Origin: Rhodocyclaceae bacterium
Lineage (GTDB): Bacteria > Pseudomonadota > Gammaproteobacteria > Burkholderiales > Rhodocyclaceae
DNA length: 11,564 nucleotides
Direction: 5' to 3'
Assembly: GCA_016791085.1 (NCBI GenBank)
Contig: JAEUNN010000641.1
Location: 1 to 11,564 of the forward strand
In this document: piece after piece, positions 1 through 7,592 of the stretch
Numbering within the stretch: the stretch's first letter is position 1
Layout of the letters: each line of letters opens with the position of its first letter
Program-made: the position numbers and the translations under genes
The notes under the pieces: generated by a model
What the model was told of the DNA's origin: nothing
Databases searched by the model: none
What the model saw: the letters and a program-made list of their open reading frames with translations, nothing else

Positions 1-1106
1 CGGACAAACAGATCGCGCTGCGTTTCGACATTTGCGATACGGGCATAGGCATCGCGCCGGCCGAACTGCCCAAACTGTTCGCGGCCTTTACCCAGCTCAA
101 CCCCAGCAGCACGCGCCGCCACGGCGGTACCGGGCTGGGCCTCACGATCACCCAGCGGCTGGTCGGATTGATGGGCGGCCGCGTGGATGTGAGCAGCACA
201 CCGGGCAAAGGCTCGGTGTTCACCGTGCACCTCATGCTGGAACCCAGCGACGGCAGCATGGCCGCGCCCGGGTCCGGCCAGCCGCTGGCCGGACGGCGCG
301 TGCTGCTGGTCGATGACAATAGCGCCAGCCGCTCGATACTGTCGCGCTGGATGATTTACTGGGGCTGCCATGTGCTCGAAGCGGCGGACGCCGAGAGCGC
401 GCTGCGGCTCATGCGCGAATCCGCGGCGGCGGGCCGGCCGGCCGATCTGGCGCTGGTGGACACCTCGCTGCCCGGCGACGACGGCCCCAGGCTTGCCGCA
501 AAACTGCGCAGCGACACCTTGCAGCCAAATTTCCGAGTGGTGTTGCTGTCCAAGCTCGCCGTGCGCGAAGATAGCCGCTTTGCCGGAATTGCCGCCGACC
601 GCCGGCTCACCAAACCGATCAAGGCGGCTCGCCTGCTCGGCGTGCTGGAAGAATTGCTGCTGCCGGCCGCAAATGCCGGCGCGCCGCATACGGCGCAGCA
701 TGGGGTGCCCAGCTGCAAGGTGCTGGTGGTCGAGGACAATCCGGTCAATCAACTGGTCGTGGTGCGCATGTTGCAACGCCAGGGTCACCGTACCGAAGTC
801 GCCGCCAACGGGCTGGAAGCGCTGGCCGCGCTGCGCGAAGCGCAATACGATCTGGTACTCATGGATTGTCAGATGCCCGAAATGGACGGATACGAAGCCA
901 CGCGCCTGCTGCGCGACCCGCGCACCGGTGCGCGCAATCCGCAGGTGCTGGTGGTCGCCCTGACCGCCAACGTGATGCCGGGCGACCGCGCGCGCTGCAT
1001 TGCCGCCGGCATGGACGACTACCTGCCCAAGCCGGTCAATCCGCAGCAATTGCGCGAAATGCTGGAACGCCACCGTGCCCGTCTGGGCAACGCGGCCGCC
1101 GTATGA
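1..1106 (+). CDS. Hybrid sensor histidine kinase, C-terminal part (ATPase domain plus two receiver domains); 5' end outside window
   Basis: The reading frame is open from base 3, so this is the 3' part of a larger gene. Visible first is the end of a GHKL ATPase domain: the G1 box DTGIGI within the first 20 codons and the G2 box GGTGLGL at 123-143. Next is a receiver domain (about 297-660) with the acidic pair DD at 312-317, a phospho-acceptor Asp at codon 459 (VDTSLPGDDG) and the invariant Lys in LTKPI. A second receiver (about 717-1075) has VVEDN, the Asp at codon 864 (LMDCQMPEMDG) and Lys at codon 1029 (LPKPV). Both receivers look competent for phosphotransfer. No HPt domain follows, so a separate phosphotransfer protein would be expected. 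The sensor input and the phosphorylated His lie outside the window. The stop overlaps the next gene's start (ATGA), suggesting translational coupling to the NosR-like protein. Its signal is unknown. Confidence 0.93.
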   Translation, partial: DKQIALRFDICDTGIGIAPAELPKLFAAFTQLNPSSTRRHGGTGLGLTITQRLVGLMGGRVDVSSTPGKGSVFTVHLMLEPSDGSMAAPGSGQPLAGRRVLLVDDNSASRSILSRWMIYWGCHVLEAADAESALRLMRESAAAGRPADLALVDTSLPGDDGPRLAAKLRSDTLQPNFRVVLLSKLAVREDSRFAGIAADRRLTKPIKAARLLGVLEELLLPAANAGAPHTAQHGVPSCKVLVVEDNPVNQLVVVRMLQRQGHRTEVAANGLEALAALREAQYDLVLMDCQMPEMDGYEATRLLRDPRTGARNPQVLVVALTANVMPGDRARCIAAGMDDYLPKPVNPQQLREMLERHRARLGNAAAV

Positions 1107-3202
1107 AACGCCTGTTGGCCCTGTTGCTGTGCCTGTGGGCGGCGGCCGCCGCGGCCGGCGAACTGTCGCGCGCCGATCTGGAACAGCGCTTCCTGCCCCC
1201 GCTGCATGTCGGCAACAAACTGTCCGACGTGCCGGTATGGCCGATTACCAGCGAACTGGAGCCCGAAGCCGGCCCCATCGCCTGGGTGTTCGAGTCCATC
1301 GATCTGGCGCCTATTCCGGGTTTTGAAGGCACGCCCATGAATTTGCTCATCGCGCTGGACCGCAAGGGAAATTTCATGGACGTGGTGGTGTTGCGCCAGC
1401 ACGAGCCGGTATTTCTGAGCGGGCTGGGGCCGGCGCCTCTGCATGAGTTCGTGCGCCAGTACGCCGGCAAAAATTTGCGCCAGGAAATCAACGTGGCCAG
1501 CACCTATGGCGACACGCGCGGCGGGTCCGGCGGCAAGCGCGTGGTGCTGGATGGCGTGGCCAAAGCCACGGCCTCCGTGCGCATCGTGAACCAGACCGTA
1601 CTGGCCGCCGCGCTGGAAGTTGCGCGCGTCAAACTGGGCTATGCCGATACGCGCAAAAAAGGCCCGGTCGCGCGCGCCCGCGCGGACCAGTACGAAGCGC
1701 TGACTTTCCAGCAATTGCTCGAACGCGGCATGATCGCCCGCCTGAGCTTGAGCAACCGCCAGGCCGAAGCGCTGTTCGCGGGCAGCGACGGGGCCGGCGT
1801 GGACGCCGACGCGCTGGCCCATCCCGACGACACTTTCGTGGATCTCTACATCGCCTATGTCAATGCACCGACCATAGGCCGCGCCCTGCTCGGCGATGCG
1901 GCCTACCAGCGCCTGCAGGGCAAGGTGGACGACGGCCAGCAGGCCTACTGGATCGCGTCGGCCGGGCGCTATCCCATCGTCGACGAAAATTTCGTGCCCG
2001 GCACGCAGCCGCCACGGCTCACCCTGCGCCAGAACGGCCTGCCCGTGGAAATGCGCGATCTGGTATTCGAACTTGCCGCGCCCCCGCCCGGCGCGCCGCG
2101 CTTCAACGCCGCGCGGGTGTTCCGCGTCGACGGGCACGCCGGGCTGGATCCGGGCCGGGCGCTGGAACTGGCCATTACCGTGACACGCGCCAAGGGGCAA
2201 ATTCTGGCCACCCTCACGCACGCCGAAGCCAAATTCGACTACGCGCCGCCGTCCGCGCTGTTCGAATATCCGCCCACGCCGCTGCCGGAATGGCTGATCG
2301 CCTGGAAAGGCCGCGTGCCCGACCTGATCGTGATCGGGCTGGCACTGGCGCTGCTCACGGCGGCATTGGCCAGGCCGCGCTGGATATCCGTCGATGCGCG
2401 CCGGCTCGCGCTGTTCCGCCAGGCCTATCTGGCCTATACGCTCATATTTCTGGGCTGGTATGCGCAGGGCCAATTGTCCATCGTGCATCTGACCGGCGCC
2501 GCCAAGGCGCTGGCCGCACATCAGGGCCTGGGCAGCTTCCTGTACGACCCGGTGTGCCTGCTCGTGATCGCCTACACCCTGGTGAGTTTTTTCGTATGGG
2601 GCCGCGGCACCTTCTGCGGCTGGCTGTGCCCCTTCGGCGCGTTGCAGGAATTTATCGGCCTCATCGCGCGCCGGCTCAAAGTGCCGCAATTGCAATTGCC
2701 GGCGCGCCTCGCGTGGGCGCTGGACCGCGGCCGCTACGTGCTGCTGGCCGCGCTCATGATCGCCGCCGTGACGGCACCGCACACGGCGGAGCGCCTGGTC
2801 GAAGTGGAGCCGTTCAAAACTGCCATCACCACCGGCTTCGACCGCACCTGGCCGTATGTGGCGTATTGCGCCGGCCTGCTCGCCCTGGGCGCGCTGTACT
2901 ACAAATTTTTCTGCCGCTACCTGTGCCCGCTGGGCGCGGCCATCACCCTGGGCGGCAAGTTGCGGCGCTGGAAGTGGCTCGCGCGCCGCGCCGAATGCGG
3001 CCAGCCCTGCCAAACCTGTCGCACGCGCTGCCACTACGGCGCCATCGAGCGTTCCGGCGCGATCCGTTACGACGATTGTTTTCAGTGCCTGGATTGCGTG
3101 GGCATCTACCACGACGACCAGCGCTGCGCACCCATATTGCTGTACCGGCGCAAGGGCAAGGTGGTGGTGCCGCACGCGGCGCCCGGCCCCAGCGCAGCCT
3201 GA
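1103..3202 (+). CDS. NosR/NirI-like membrane flavo-iron-sulfur protein (FMN-binding domain plus polyferredoxin-type C-terminus)
   Basis: A 699-residue protein, close to the usual NosR length. It begins with a Sec-type signal peptide (MKRLLALLLCLW then an Ala-rich stretch, cleavage near residue 20). The periplasmic part carries an FMN_bind-type motif, DGVAKAT at residues 150-156, in which T156 is the candidate for covalent FMN attachment. Hydrophobic segments begin near residue 408 (LIVIGLALALL). The membrane part has two CxxxCP motifs, C505-GWL-C509-P510 and C604-RYL-C608-P609. A C-terminal cysteine cluster follows: C632, C636, C639, C643, then C659, C662, C665 and C675, enough for two 4Fe-4S clusters. 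In characterised NosR this architecture moves electrons across the membrane to support N2O reductase. No nosZ or other nos gene is visible here, so the substrate is unknown. The start at 1103 gives a complete signal peptide and a 4-base overlap with the kinase; no Shine-Dalgarno is evident. The family is secure, but NosR orthology is not. Confidence 0.85.
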   Translation: MKRLLALLLCLWAAAAAAGELSRADLEQRFLPPLHVGNKLSDVPVWPITSELEPEAGPIAWVFESIDLAPIPGFEGTPMNLLIALDRKGNFMDVVVLRQHEPVFLSGLGPAPLHEFVRQYAGKNLRQEINVASTYGDTRGGSGGKRVVLDGVAKATASVRIVNQTVLAAALEVARVKLGYADTRKKGPVARARADQYEALTFQQLLERGMIARLSLSNRQAEALFAGSDGAGVDADALAHPDDTFVDLYIAYVNAPTIGRALLGDAAYQRLQGKVDDGQQAYWIASAGRYPIVDENFVPGTQPPRLTLRQNGLPVEMRDLVFELAAPPPGAPRFNAARVFRVDGHAGLDPGRALELAITVTRAKGQILATLTHAEAKFDYAPPSALFEYPPTPLPEWLIAWKGRVPDLIVIGLALALLTAALARPRWISVDARRLALFRQAYLAYTLIFLGWYAQGQLSIVHLTGAAKALAAHQGLGSFLYDPVCLLVIAYTLVSFFVWGRGTFCGWLCPFGALQEFIGLIARRLKVPQLQLPARLAWALDRGRYVLLAALMIAAVTAPHTAERLVEVEPFKTAITTGFDRTWPYVAYCAGLLALGALYYKFFCRYLCPLGAAITLGGKLRRWKWLARRAECGQPCQTCRTRCHYGAIERSGAIRYDDCFQCLDCVGIYHDDQRCAPILLYRRKGKVVVPHAAPGPSAA

Positions 3203-3207
3203 TCGAC

Positions 3208-3954
3208 ATGACTTTCGCGCGGCGCCTCGGCATGGCGGCGTTCGCGCTGCTGGCGGCGGGCTGCGCCCAGGTCGAGCCGCAGCGCGCCGGCGGCGCCGAA
3301 TGGTACCCCTCGCCCAATCACGATGCGCGCCGCCCCACGCTGGTGGTGCTGCACCACACCAGCAACGATACGGCGGCGCGCGCGCTCGCCACGCTGACCG
3401 ACCCGGCGCGCGAAGTCAGCGCGCACTACCTGATTACGCGCGCAGGCAAGCTTTACCAACTGGTGGAAGAAAGCCGGCGCGCCTGGCACGCCGGGGTGTC
3501 CTGGTGGGATGGCGCGGCGGACGTGAATTCCCGCTCGATAGGCATAGAACTCGACAACAATGGCGCCGAGCCGTTTGCCGAGCCGCAAATCGCACGCCTG
3601 ATCGAATTGCTGGCCGACCTGAAAACCCGCTATGGACTCGCCGCGACGTCTTTCGTGGGCCATGCCGACGTGGCGCCGCGGCGCAAAACCGATCCCAGCC
3701 GGTATTTCCCGTGGCCGCGCCTGGCCGCGCTGGGCTTTGGCCTGTGGTGCGAGGCGCCGGCGCCGGCCGCGCCGGCTTTCGACCCGGAAGCCGGACTGGC
3801 CGCGCTGGGCTATGACACCAGCGACATGGACGCCGCCGTGCGCGCCTTCCGGCTGCACTACCGGCAAACCGACATGGCGGCCGAACTGGACGATGCCGAT
3901 CTGGCCACCCTGGCCTGTCTGGGCGGCCTGAAACGCGCCGGCGACGCCCAATAA
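3208..3954 (+). CDS. amiD: Lipoprotein N-acetylmuramoyl-L-alanine amidase (Amidase_2, AmiD-like)
   Basis: A 248-residue protein predicted to cleave the lactyl-Ala bond of peptidoglycan or muropeptides at the outer-membrane periplasmic face. The N-terminus is a lipoprotein signal ending LLAAGC, with C19 as the lipidated residue; Ala at +2 suggests outer-membrane sorting. The Amidase_2/AmpD fold spans about residues 40-170. Zinc ligands are likely H49 (VVLHHT), H152 (VGHADVAP) and D162 (KTDP). E114 (IGIEL) and K160 fit conserved catalytic-site positions, and the FPW motif follows at 167-169. The tail, about 192-238 (GLAALGYD through DLATLACL), resembles a small peptidoglycan-binding domain, as in E. 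coli AmiD. It starts five bases after the NosR-like stop, so it is probably co-transcribed, although the function seems unrelated. No clear Shine-Dalgarno is seen; the start is chosen because it yields the intact lipobox. The 3' end converges on cysB with 28 bp between. Confidence 0.9.
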   Translation: MTFARRLGMAAFALLAAGCAQVEPQRAGGAEWYPSPNHDARRPTLVVLHHTSNDTAARALATLTDPAREVSAHYLITRAGKLYQLVEESRRAWHAGVSWWDGAADVNSRSIGIELDNNGAEPFAEPQIARLIELLADLKTRYGLAATSFVGHADVAPRRKTDPSRYFPWPRLAALGFGLWCEAPAPAAPAFDPEAGLAALGYDTSDMDAAVRAFRLHYRQTDMAAELDDADLATLACLGGLKRAGDAQ

Positions 3955-3982
3955 CGCCGCGTGCCGCGGCCGCCGGTCGCGC

Positions 3983-4924
3983 CTACAGCCCCGGATCGCT
4001 GCCACCGCCCATGAGCGCGCGTTCCACCACGCGGCGCGACAGGTGGGAAGAAAACAGCTCGATGAAATCGAACGCAAATCCGCGCAAGTACTTGTTGCGG
4101 CGCAGGCCTATGCGCGTGGTGCTGGATTCGAACAGGTGCGAACAATCGAGCGCGCCGAGGTTTTTGTCGCGCTCGGGCTCGAACGCCATGGCCGCGATGA
4201 GGCCCACACCCAGGCCCAGGCCGACATAGGTCTTGATCACGTCGCTGTCGATGGCGGTGAGCACCACCTTGGGATTGAGCCCGCGCGCCGAAAACGCCTT
4301 GTTGATCTTGCTGCGACCCGTAAAGGCGAAGTCGTAGGTAATCAGCGGGTGGCGCGCGATCGCCTCGAGCGTGAGCGGGCGCGCGTCGAGCAAAGGATGG
4401 CCCACGGGAGCGATCACACAGCGGTTCCACTGCTGGCAGGGCAGCATGACCAGTTGTTCGTATTGTTCTATGGCTTCGGTGGCGATGGCCAAATCCGCTT
4501 CGCCGGACAGCACGTACTCGCAGCACTGCACGGGATTGCCCTGGTGCAGCATGAGCTGCACGCCCGGATAGCGCGCCACGAAACGCTGTATGACCGGCGG
4601 CAGGGCATAGCGCGCCTGCGTGTGGGTGGTCGCGATGGTGAGCGTGCCGCGGTCCTGGGCCGAATATTCTTCGCCCACCGACCGCAGGTTGGCCAGGTCG
4701 GACAGCACGCGCTCGGCAATTTGCAGCACCGCCCGGCCCGGTTCGGTGACCGCCACGAAGCGCTTGCCGTGGCGCACGAAAATTTCCACGCCCAATTCTT
4801 CTTCGAGCAGCCGTATCTGTTTTGACACGCCGGGCTGGGAAGTGAAAAGCGCTTGTGCGGCGCCGGAAAGATTCAGGCCCTGACGCGTGACTTCCTGGAT
4901 GTAACGCAGTTGCTGCAGGTTCAT
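3983..4924 (-). CDS. cysB: CysB, LysR-type regulator of sulfur assimilation
   Basis: A 313-residue LysR-family regulator, strikingly similar to E. coli CysB as I remember it. An N-terminal winged helix-turn-helix (about residues 18-46, LSGAAQALFTSQPGVSKQ) is followed by a two-lobed effector domain. The block IATTHTQARYALP at 97-109 and the T149 (AIATEA) and T202 (FTGRS) positions match residues reported to line the sulfate site in CysB (T100, T102, Q103, T149, T202). CysB usually activates sulfate uptake and reduction genes with N-acetylserine (or O-acetylserine) as inducer. It is transcribed divergently from the permease/cysI genes, which fits control of that block and of itself. The start at 4924 (MNLQQLRYI) aligns with the family N-terminus. 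An in-frame ATG at 4966 would add 14 residues not seen in CysB and would run through the palindrome at 4943-4964. A regulator of the close relative Cbl type is the main alternative. Confidence 0.93.
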   Translation of the reverse strand: MNLQQLRYIQEVTRQGLNLSGAAQALFTSQPGVSKQIRLLEEELGVEIFVRHGKRFVAVTEPGRAVLQIAERVLSDLANLRSVGEEYSAQDRGTLTIATTHTQARYALPPVIQRFVARYPGVQLMLHQGNPVQCCEYVLSGEADLAIATEAIEQYEQLVMLPCQQWNRCVIAPVGHPLLDARPLTLEAIARHPLITYDFAFTGRSKINKAFSARGLNPKVVLTAIDSDVIKTYVGLGLGVGLIAAMAFEPERDKNLGALDCSHLFESSTTRIGLRRNKYLRGFAFDFIELFSSHLSRRVVERALMGGGSDPGL

Positions 4925-5025
4925 GGCGACCCCAAATAGCTGGAAGTTATTAAATTCTAACTTCAAAGTATTTATTGTTTATAACCCTAGCCTCTATCAT
5001 TCGGTCCTGACCAGGAGAAATCATT
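4925..5025. promoter_or_regulatory. Divergent cysB / permease control region with 22-bp palindrome
   Basis: This 101-bp gap is markedly AT-rich against its GC-rich surroundings, notably from 4944 to 5000. It holds an inverted repeat, GAAGTTA at 4943-4949 and TAACTTC at 4958-4964, separated by 8 bp. A LysR-type regulator commonly binds a dyad in the gap between itself and a divergent target, so this is a candidate CysB operator; that role is inference. It lies 18 bp upstream of the cysB start, where binding could also repress cysB. TATCAT at 4995-5000 could be a -10 for the rightward genes, but no -35 at 16-18 bp spacing is convincing, as expected for an activator-dependent promoter. CysB sites have poorly defined consensus, so the match cannot be scored by eye. 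Confidence 0.5.
5013..5017 (+). promoter_or_regulatory. Ribosome binding site AGGAG for the TTG-started permease
   Basis: AGGAG lies 8 bases before TTG at 5026-5028. This supports TTG as the true start: no ATG or GTG lies nearby in frame upstream, and the family N-terminus (glycine-rich first membrane segment) begins at once after it. Confidence 0.75.
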
Positions 5026-5811
5026 TTGGAATTCGGCTACACCATTGCGGGTTTTGTCGTCGGCGCGATCGTCGGGCTCACCGGTGTGGGCGGCGGTTCG
5101 CTCATGACGCCGCTCCTGGTGCTCATGTTCAACATCAACCCCAGCGTCGCGGTCGGCACCGACCTGTTGTACGCGGCCATCACCAAATCCGGCGGTGCCG
5201 TGGTGCATTCGCGCAAGGGCACGGTCGATTGGGGCATAGTCGGGCGCCTCGCCGCCGGCAGCGTGCCGGCCGCCGCGCTCACCCTGTGGTGGCTGTCGGC
5301 GCACGCCAAAGCCGGCCACGCCAGCGGCAGCGTCATGACCGGCGCGCTCGGCGTGGCGCTGGTACTCACCGCCGTAGCCATCGTATTCCGCGCCCGCCTG
5401 CAAGCATTCGCGCAGCGCCCGCGCATCGCCGCCTGGCGCGAAGCACATACCGCGACCGCCACGGTCGTGGTCGGCGCCGTGCTGGGCGTGCTGGTTACGG
5501 TGTCGTCGGTAGGCGCCGGCGCGCTGGGCACGGCGGCGCTGGTGTTCCTGTTCCCCGCTCTGGCCGCCTCGCGCATCGTGGGCAGCGACATTGCCCACGC
5601 CGTGCCGCTCACCCTGGTGGCCGGTCTGGGCCACTGGTGGCTGGGCAATATCGACTGGTTCCTGCTGGCCTCCCTGCTCGCCGGCTCCCTGCCCGGCATC
5701 ACGCTGGGCAGCCACGTATCCGCGCGCCTGCCGGAACGCGTGCTGCGCCCCATCCTGGCCGGCATGCTGCTGCTGATCGGCGGCAAACTGAGCATGAATC
5801 TGATCGGCTGA
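5026..5811 (+). CDS. TauE/SafE-family sulfur-anion permease
   Basis: A 261-residue integral membrane protein with about 7-8 hydrophobic segments, of the TauE/SafE (PF01925) type. The two halves are related. Residues 18-69 (GLTGVGGGSLMTP, then VGTDLLYAA, GTVDW) resemble residues 158-211 (TVSSVGAGALGTA, then VGSDIAHAV, GNIDW), which is the family's internal duplication. Members move sulfite, sulfoacetate, sulfonate-derived or sulfate anions; CysZ of Corynebacterium, encoded with cysI and cysH, is linked to sulfate uptake. Standing directly before cysI and divergent from cysB, this copy is most likely a sulfate importer, or a sulfite exporter protecting against overflow. The sequence alone does not fix direction or substrate. 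Translation starts at TTG with a good AGGAG, which may limit expression. An 89-bp gap separates it from cysI. Confidence 0.88.
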   Translation: MEFGYTIAGFVVGAIVGLTGVGGGSLMTPLLVLMFNINPSVAVGTDLLYAAITKSGGAVVHSRKGTVDWGIVGRLAAGSVPAAALTLWWLSAHAKAGHASGSVMTGALGVALVLTAVAIVFRARLQAFAQRPRIAAWREAHTATATVVVGAVLGVLVTVSSVGAGALGTAALVFLFPALAASRIVGSDIAHAVPLTLVAGLGHWWLGNIDWFLLASLLAGSLPGITLGSHVSARLPERVLRPILAGMLLLIGGKLSMNLIG

Positions 5812-5826
5812 ATCCCGCCGCATAGG

Positions 5827-5857
5827 GGCGGCCTGCGTTGCACTGCAACACGCCGCC
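5827..5857 (+). other. Imperfect stem-loop in the permease-cysI gap
   Basis: Outer arms GGCGG (5827-5831) and CCGCC (5853-5857) enclose an inner hairpin, GTTGC (5837-5841) with GCAAC (5845-5849) around the loop ACT. A GCG/CGC pairing lies between them if one A is bulged. It sits 15 bases after the permease stop and 43 bases before the cysI start. There is no T-run, so it is not a standard intrinsic terminator. It could be an RNA-processing or stabilising hairpin, or part of a cysI leader. TAGAAT at 5869-5874 is a weak candidate -10, without a well-spaced -35. Confidence 0.4.
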
Positions 5858-5887
5858 TCGATAGACACTAGAATTGCGCAATACCCT

Positions 5888-5893
5888 GGAGAG
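5888..5893 (+). promoter_or_regulatory. Ribosome binding site for cysI
   Basis: GGAGAG ends 7 bases before ATG at 5901. It favours this start over an in-frame TTG at 5874 that would place the GGAG inside the coding region. Confidence 0.8.
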
Positions 5894-5900
5894 CCCCCAC

Positions 5901-7592
5901 ATGTACCGCTACAACGACTACGACCGAGCCATCGTGAAAGCACGCGTGGCACAGTTCCGCGACCAGACGCGGCGTTTTTTTGCGGGCGAATTGAGCGAGG
6001 ACGAATTCCGTCCGCTGCGCCTGCAAAACGGGCTCTACATCCAGCGCCACGCCCCCATGCTGCGCATCGCGATTCCCTACGGCCTGCTGTCGTCGGAACA
6101 ACTGCGCATGCTGGCGCACATCGCGCGTACCCACGACCGCGACTACGGGCATTTTTCGACGCGCCAGAACATCCAGTACAACTGGATTCCGCTGGAACAG
6201 GTGCCGGAAGTGCTGGAAAAGCTGTCCAGCGTCGATATGCACGGCATCCAGACCAGCGGCAACTGCATACGCAACATCACGTCCGATCCTTACGCCGGCA
6301 TCGCGCTGGATGAAATCGTCGATCCGCGCCCGTGGTGCGAAATCCTGCGCCAGTGGTCCACCTTCCATCCCGAATTCGCCTTCCTGCCGCGCAAGTTCAA
6401 AATCGCCATCAACGGTGCCGAACACGATCGCGCCGTGGTGCGCTGCCACGACATAGGTCTGGAGGTGTACCGCAACGCCGCCGGCGAACTGGTGCTGCGC
6501 GTGTTCGCGGGCGGCGGCATGGGCCGCACGCCCATCATCGGTTCCGTGATCCGCGACAACCTGCCCTGGCAGCACATGCTCACCTATTGCGAGGCCGTGC
6601 TGCGCGTCTATAACCGCTATGGCCGGCGCGACAATTCGTACAAGGCGCGCATCAAGATTCTGGTCAAGGCGCTGGGCGCGGAAGAATTCGCGCGCCAGGT
6701 GGATGCCGAATGGGAGCACTTCAAGGACGGCCCCGGCACGCTCACGCAAGCCGAACTGGCGCGCGTGGCCGCGCACTTCACGGCGCCGGCCTATGACGCG
6801 GCTGCCGGCGGCGAATCCGAACTTGCCGCCCGCGCCGCCGCCGAGCGGCCGTTCGAGCGCTGGCTGTCGCGCAACGTGCGCGCCCATCGCCAGCCCGGCT
6901 ACCGCGCCGTGGTGTTGTCGCTCAAACCTACCGGCAAGCCGCCCGGCGATGTCGATTCCGACACCATGGACGCCATCGCCGACCTGGCCGACCGCTACAG
7001 TTTCGGCGAATTGCGCGTAACCCACGAACAGAACCTGGTATTGGCCGACGTGCGCGCCGACCAGTTGTACGCGCTGTGGGGCGAATTGCGCAAGCTGGGT
7101 CTGGCCACTCCGAACATCGGGCTTTTGACCGACATCGTGTGCTGCCCGGGCGGCGATTTCTGCTCGCTCGCCAACGCCAAATCCATCCCCATCGCGCAAG
7201 CCATACAGGAACGTTTCGACGACCTCGATTACCTGTACGACCTGGGCGAACTGGAACTCAACATTTCCGGCTGCATGAATTCCTGCGGCCACCACCACGT
7301 CGGCCACATCGGCGTGCTGGGCGTGGACAAGAGCGGCTCCGAGTGGTACCAGATTTCCATAGGCGGGGCACAGGGCAATGACACTTCGCTGGGCGAGGTG
7401 ATCGGACCGTCGTTCGCGGCCGAACAGGTGCCCGACGTGGTGGAACACCTTATCGACACCTATGTCGACAACCGTCAGCCCGAAGAGCGTTTTCTCGATG
7501 TGGTGCGCCGCCTTGGCGTCGAGCCCTTCAAGAGCCGTGTGTATGCCAACGTAGCGGGCGCCAAACGCGCCAAAGAGGTTGAACATGTCTGA
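5901..7592 (+). CDS. cysI: Assimilatory sulfite reductase, siroheme/4Fe-4S hemoprotein subunit
   Basis: A 563-residue enzyme that reduces sulfite to sulfide with six electrons. The first half-domain (about residues 40-130) includes RIAIPYG and STRQNIQ (R88), then GNCIRNI (121-127), typical substrate/siroheme-contact regions. LPRKFKIAING supplies K165 and K167, the conserved active-site lysines. The cluster ligands are C415-x5-C421 (CPGGDFC) and C458-x3-C462 (CMNSC), the standard arrangement in which one Cys bridges the 4Fe-4S cluster and siroheme. Length and motifs fit the CysI type found with DUF934 and cysH in Betaproteobacteria. No CysJ flavoprotein is encoded here, so electrons may come from ferredoxin or another carrier; this is inference. 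The reading frame overlaps the next gene by 8 bases, indicating translational coupling. A nitrite reductase of the same superfamily is the alternative, made unlikely by the neighbours. Siroheme would depend on the methyltransferase encoded downstream at 9383. Confidence 0.95.
   Translation: MYRYNDYDRAIVKARVAQFRDQTRRFFAGELSEDEFRPLRLQNGLYIQRHAPMLRIAIPYGLLSSEQLRMLAHIARTHDRDYGHFSTRQNIQYNWIPLEQVPEVLEKLSSVDMHGIQTSGNCIRNITSDPYAGIALDEIVDPRPWCEILRQWSTFHPEFAFLPRKFKIAINGAEHDRAVVRCHDIGLEVYRNAAGELVLRVFAGGGMGRTPIIGSVIRDNLPWQHMLTYCEAVLRVYNRYGRRDNSYKARIKILVKALGAEEFARQVDAEWEHFKDGPGTLTQAELARVAAHFTAPAYDAAAGGESELAARAAAERPFERWLSRNVRAHRQPGYRAVVLSLKPTGKPPGDVDSDTMDAIADLADRYSFGELRVTHEQNLVLADVRADQLYALWGELRKLGLATPNIGLLTDIVCCPGGDFCSLANAKSIPIAQAIQERFDDLDYLYDLGELELNISGCMNSCGHHHVGHIGVLGVDKSGSEWYQISIGGAQGNDTSLGEVIGPSFAAEQVPDVVEHLIDTYVDNRQPEERFLDVVRRLGVEPFKSRVYANVAGAKRAKEVEHV
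7574..7578 (+). promoter_or_regulatory. Ribosome binding site inside the end of cysI
   Basis: AGAGG lies 6 bases before ATG at 7585. It supports that start over a TTG two codons earlier and places initiation inside the last codons of cysI. Confidence 0.65.

Noticed and set aside
866..1102. N-terminal extension of the NosR-like protein
   Set aside because: It would overlap the second receiver domain of the kinase and bury the clear signal peptide that starts at 1103.
1019..3175. 718-codon open frame on the minus strand opposite the NosR-like gene
   Set aside because: It is a GC-driven antisense shadow. Composition is Gln/His/Ala/Gly-rich without motifs, whereas the plus strand encodes a complete NosR-like protein.
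3858..4526. 222-codon minus-strand open frame overlapping cysB and the amidase end
   Set aside because: It is a frame-shifted shadow of cysB with Arg/Ala-rich low-complexity translation.
4925..4966. Longer CysB starting at the ATG at 4966
   Set aside because: The extra 14 residues are absent from CysB proteins and the segment carries the AT-rich palindrome, so it is more likely control DNA.
5874..5900. Earlier TTG start for cysI
   Set aside because: A good ribosome binding site at 5888-5893 points to the ATG at 5901, and the extension adds no family sequence.
5868..7586. 572-codon open frame on the minus strand opposite cysI
   Set aside because: It is an antisense shadow of a clearly recognised sulfite reductase and shows no domain features of its own.
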